DNA of 64,000 bases from Epiperipatus broadwayi (taxonomy: Eukaryota > Onychophora > Udeonychophora > Euonychophora > Peripatidae), in contig JAQFVV010006246.1 of NCBI GenBank assembly GCA_028023455.1, positions 6,404,363 through 6,468,362 of the forward strand, written 5' to 3'. This document shows, in pieces, positions 63,060-64,000 of this stretch; position 1 is the first letter of the stretch; each line of letters begins with the position of its first letter. The notes under the pieces were generated by a model, which made no database searches, was not told the DNA's origin, and was given only the letters and a program-made list of their open reading frames with translations. The position numbers and the translations under genes were made by a program.

Positions 63060-63690
63060 ATTATAGCATTTTTAAAAACGGGTTTTTGTTGGCAACACAG
63101 ATAGTAGCTATCTGTTTAAGGCACCATTAGGCTTGTGTGTTGCAGGTGCATATCTCCAAAATATGTATTCCTACAATAGTGTCTTTCTAATCTTCATGGG
63201 AAACAGCAAAGACTGTATCATTCGTTGGCTATCCTCTTCCATGATAGACATCAAGTTGCACCCAGAGAGCATATTGTTCGGGTAAGGCTATCACATGTAA
63301 AACTGGGGCACACAGAGTCAAAACTTTTACTAAGCCTATCCAAGTTCCGGACTTCGTATTTTAAGTAATTCATTAGCAAGCCATTCAGCCTCAAGGTATA
63401 TCTTATATGTGGAATCCTGCACCACCATCTTTAATAATATTTAGTACATGCCTATAGCACATTATATGTAATGCTAGTTCAGCTTGTTCTTCCTTTGTAT
63501 AATATATATTCCAAATTTACCTGAAGTCATGAGAATCTCTGATTGATTGAGTCTAATTTGCATCTTTCTCGAGCTTTATATTATGCTCGAATCTTATTTA
63601 AATCCATTCAAACAGCCACAATGCTCCCACTGTACTTGTTATTATGTCTTTGGCTAGCATTGTTATGTATCAGTTAGCAAACCAGGGTAC
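63060..63690 (-). other. Unrecognised region of more even base composition
   Basis: Clearly less AT-rich than its surroundings. Read on the minus strand it has short coding-like runs (for example YKIYLEAEWLANELLKIRSP near 63400) broken by stops. It may be a decayed transposon or gene. No termini or known motif found. Confidence 0.3.
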
Positions 63691-64000
63691 AGAAATATTG
63701 TTTGGCATATTAATTAATTTTCTGTAGGCAAAATTTATTCATCATGCATGAATATATTAAACATTTGATAGTGCTATTATATACTGTATTACTTAAATCA
63801 ATCTCATTTCATTGTAAGACACACACATACACATTAGATTGATTATATAGTTTGATTTCTAGCTGATTGTAATTTTCCTTTCTTTTTATTATTATTAATA
63901 AAACTTTCCTAAATTTGCCTCATCTGCATTATCATTTTACCAGCATTCCAATTAAATTATTATTTTTTAGTTATGATTGATATGCACTCTAGTTAAATAT
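63691..64000. other. AT-rich noncoding end of window
   Basis: No feature recognised. Confidence 0.5.

Overview
The window reads as strongly AT-rich, intron- or intergenic-type DNA from a metazoan, probably an invertebrate. The signs are long gene-free stretches, simple repeats, one possible short exon, and several classes of eukaryotic transposon: Ty3/gypsy LTR elements, APE-type LINEs, hAT and pogo-like DNA transposons, tRNA-derived SINEs, and repeats carrying hammerhead ribozymes. Nothing bacterial is present. The LINE protein resembles families common in arthropods, but I cannot fix the species.

Layout: 1-3110 is AT-rich with one possible coding exon (minus, about 1329-1450). 3111-5570 is an old gag-only gypsy-like element. 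5571-12060 is featureless. 12061-17360 holds unassigned repeats, a LINE fragment (13812-15167) and a cluster of repeat units carrying decayed type I hammerhead ribozymes (15700-17360). 18064-19276 is a decayed pogo-like transposon. 19632-29470 holds four more LINE copies. The longest (23791-26900) is interrupted by a 287-bp insertion bearing a hammerhead with an intact core, flanked by 37-bp duplications. 31708-34322 is a decayed BED-finger hAT element. 37336-50141 is a nearly intact, young Ty3/gypsy element with 2.9-kb LTRs, open gag and pol, primer site, purine tract and a likely -1 frameshift site. 51525-52530 carries more hammerhead repeats. 53043-53145 is a very short tRNA SINE. 55436-56032 is a pure (TAA)n tract. 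57393-57652 is a foldback repeat. 60449-61545 is a TIR element flanked by TA. 63060-63690 is an unrecognised region of more even base composition.

Function: the only intact protein-coding unit is the gypsy element at 37336-50141, whose gag and pol would be made from one minus-strand transcript started in the right-hand LTR. All other transposon proteins are broken. The most unusual content is the hammerhead repeat family. It occurs in two subfamilies in similar inverted-plus-tandem layouts. Its stem III sequence is self-complementary but differs between the subfamilies (ACCGGU and ACUAGU), as expected of ribozymes that work as dimers. All structural and homology calls were made by eye, with no database or folding program.
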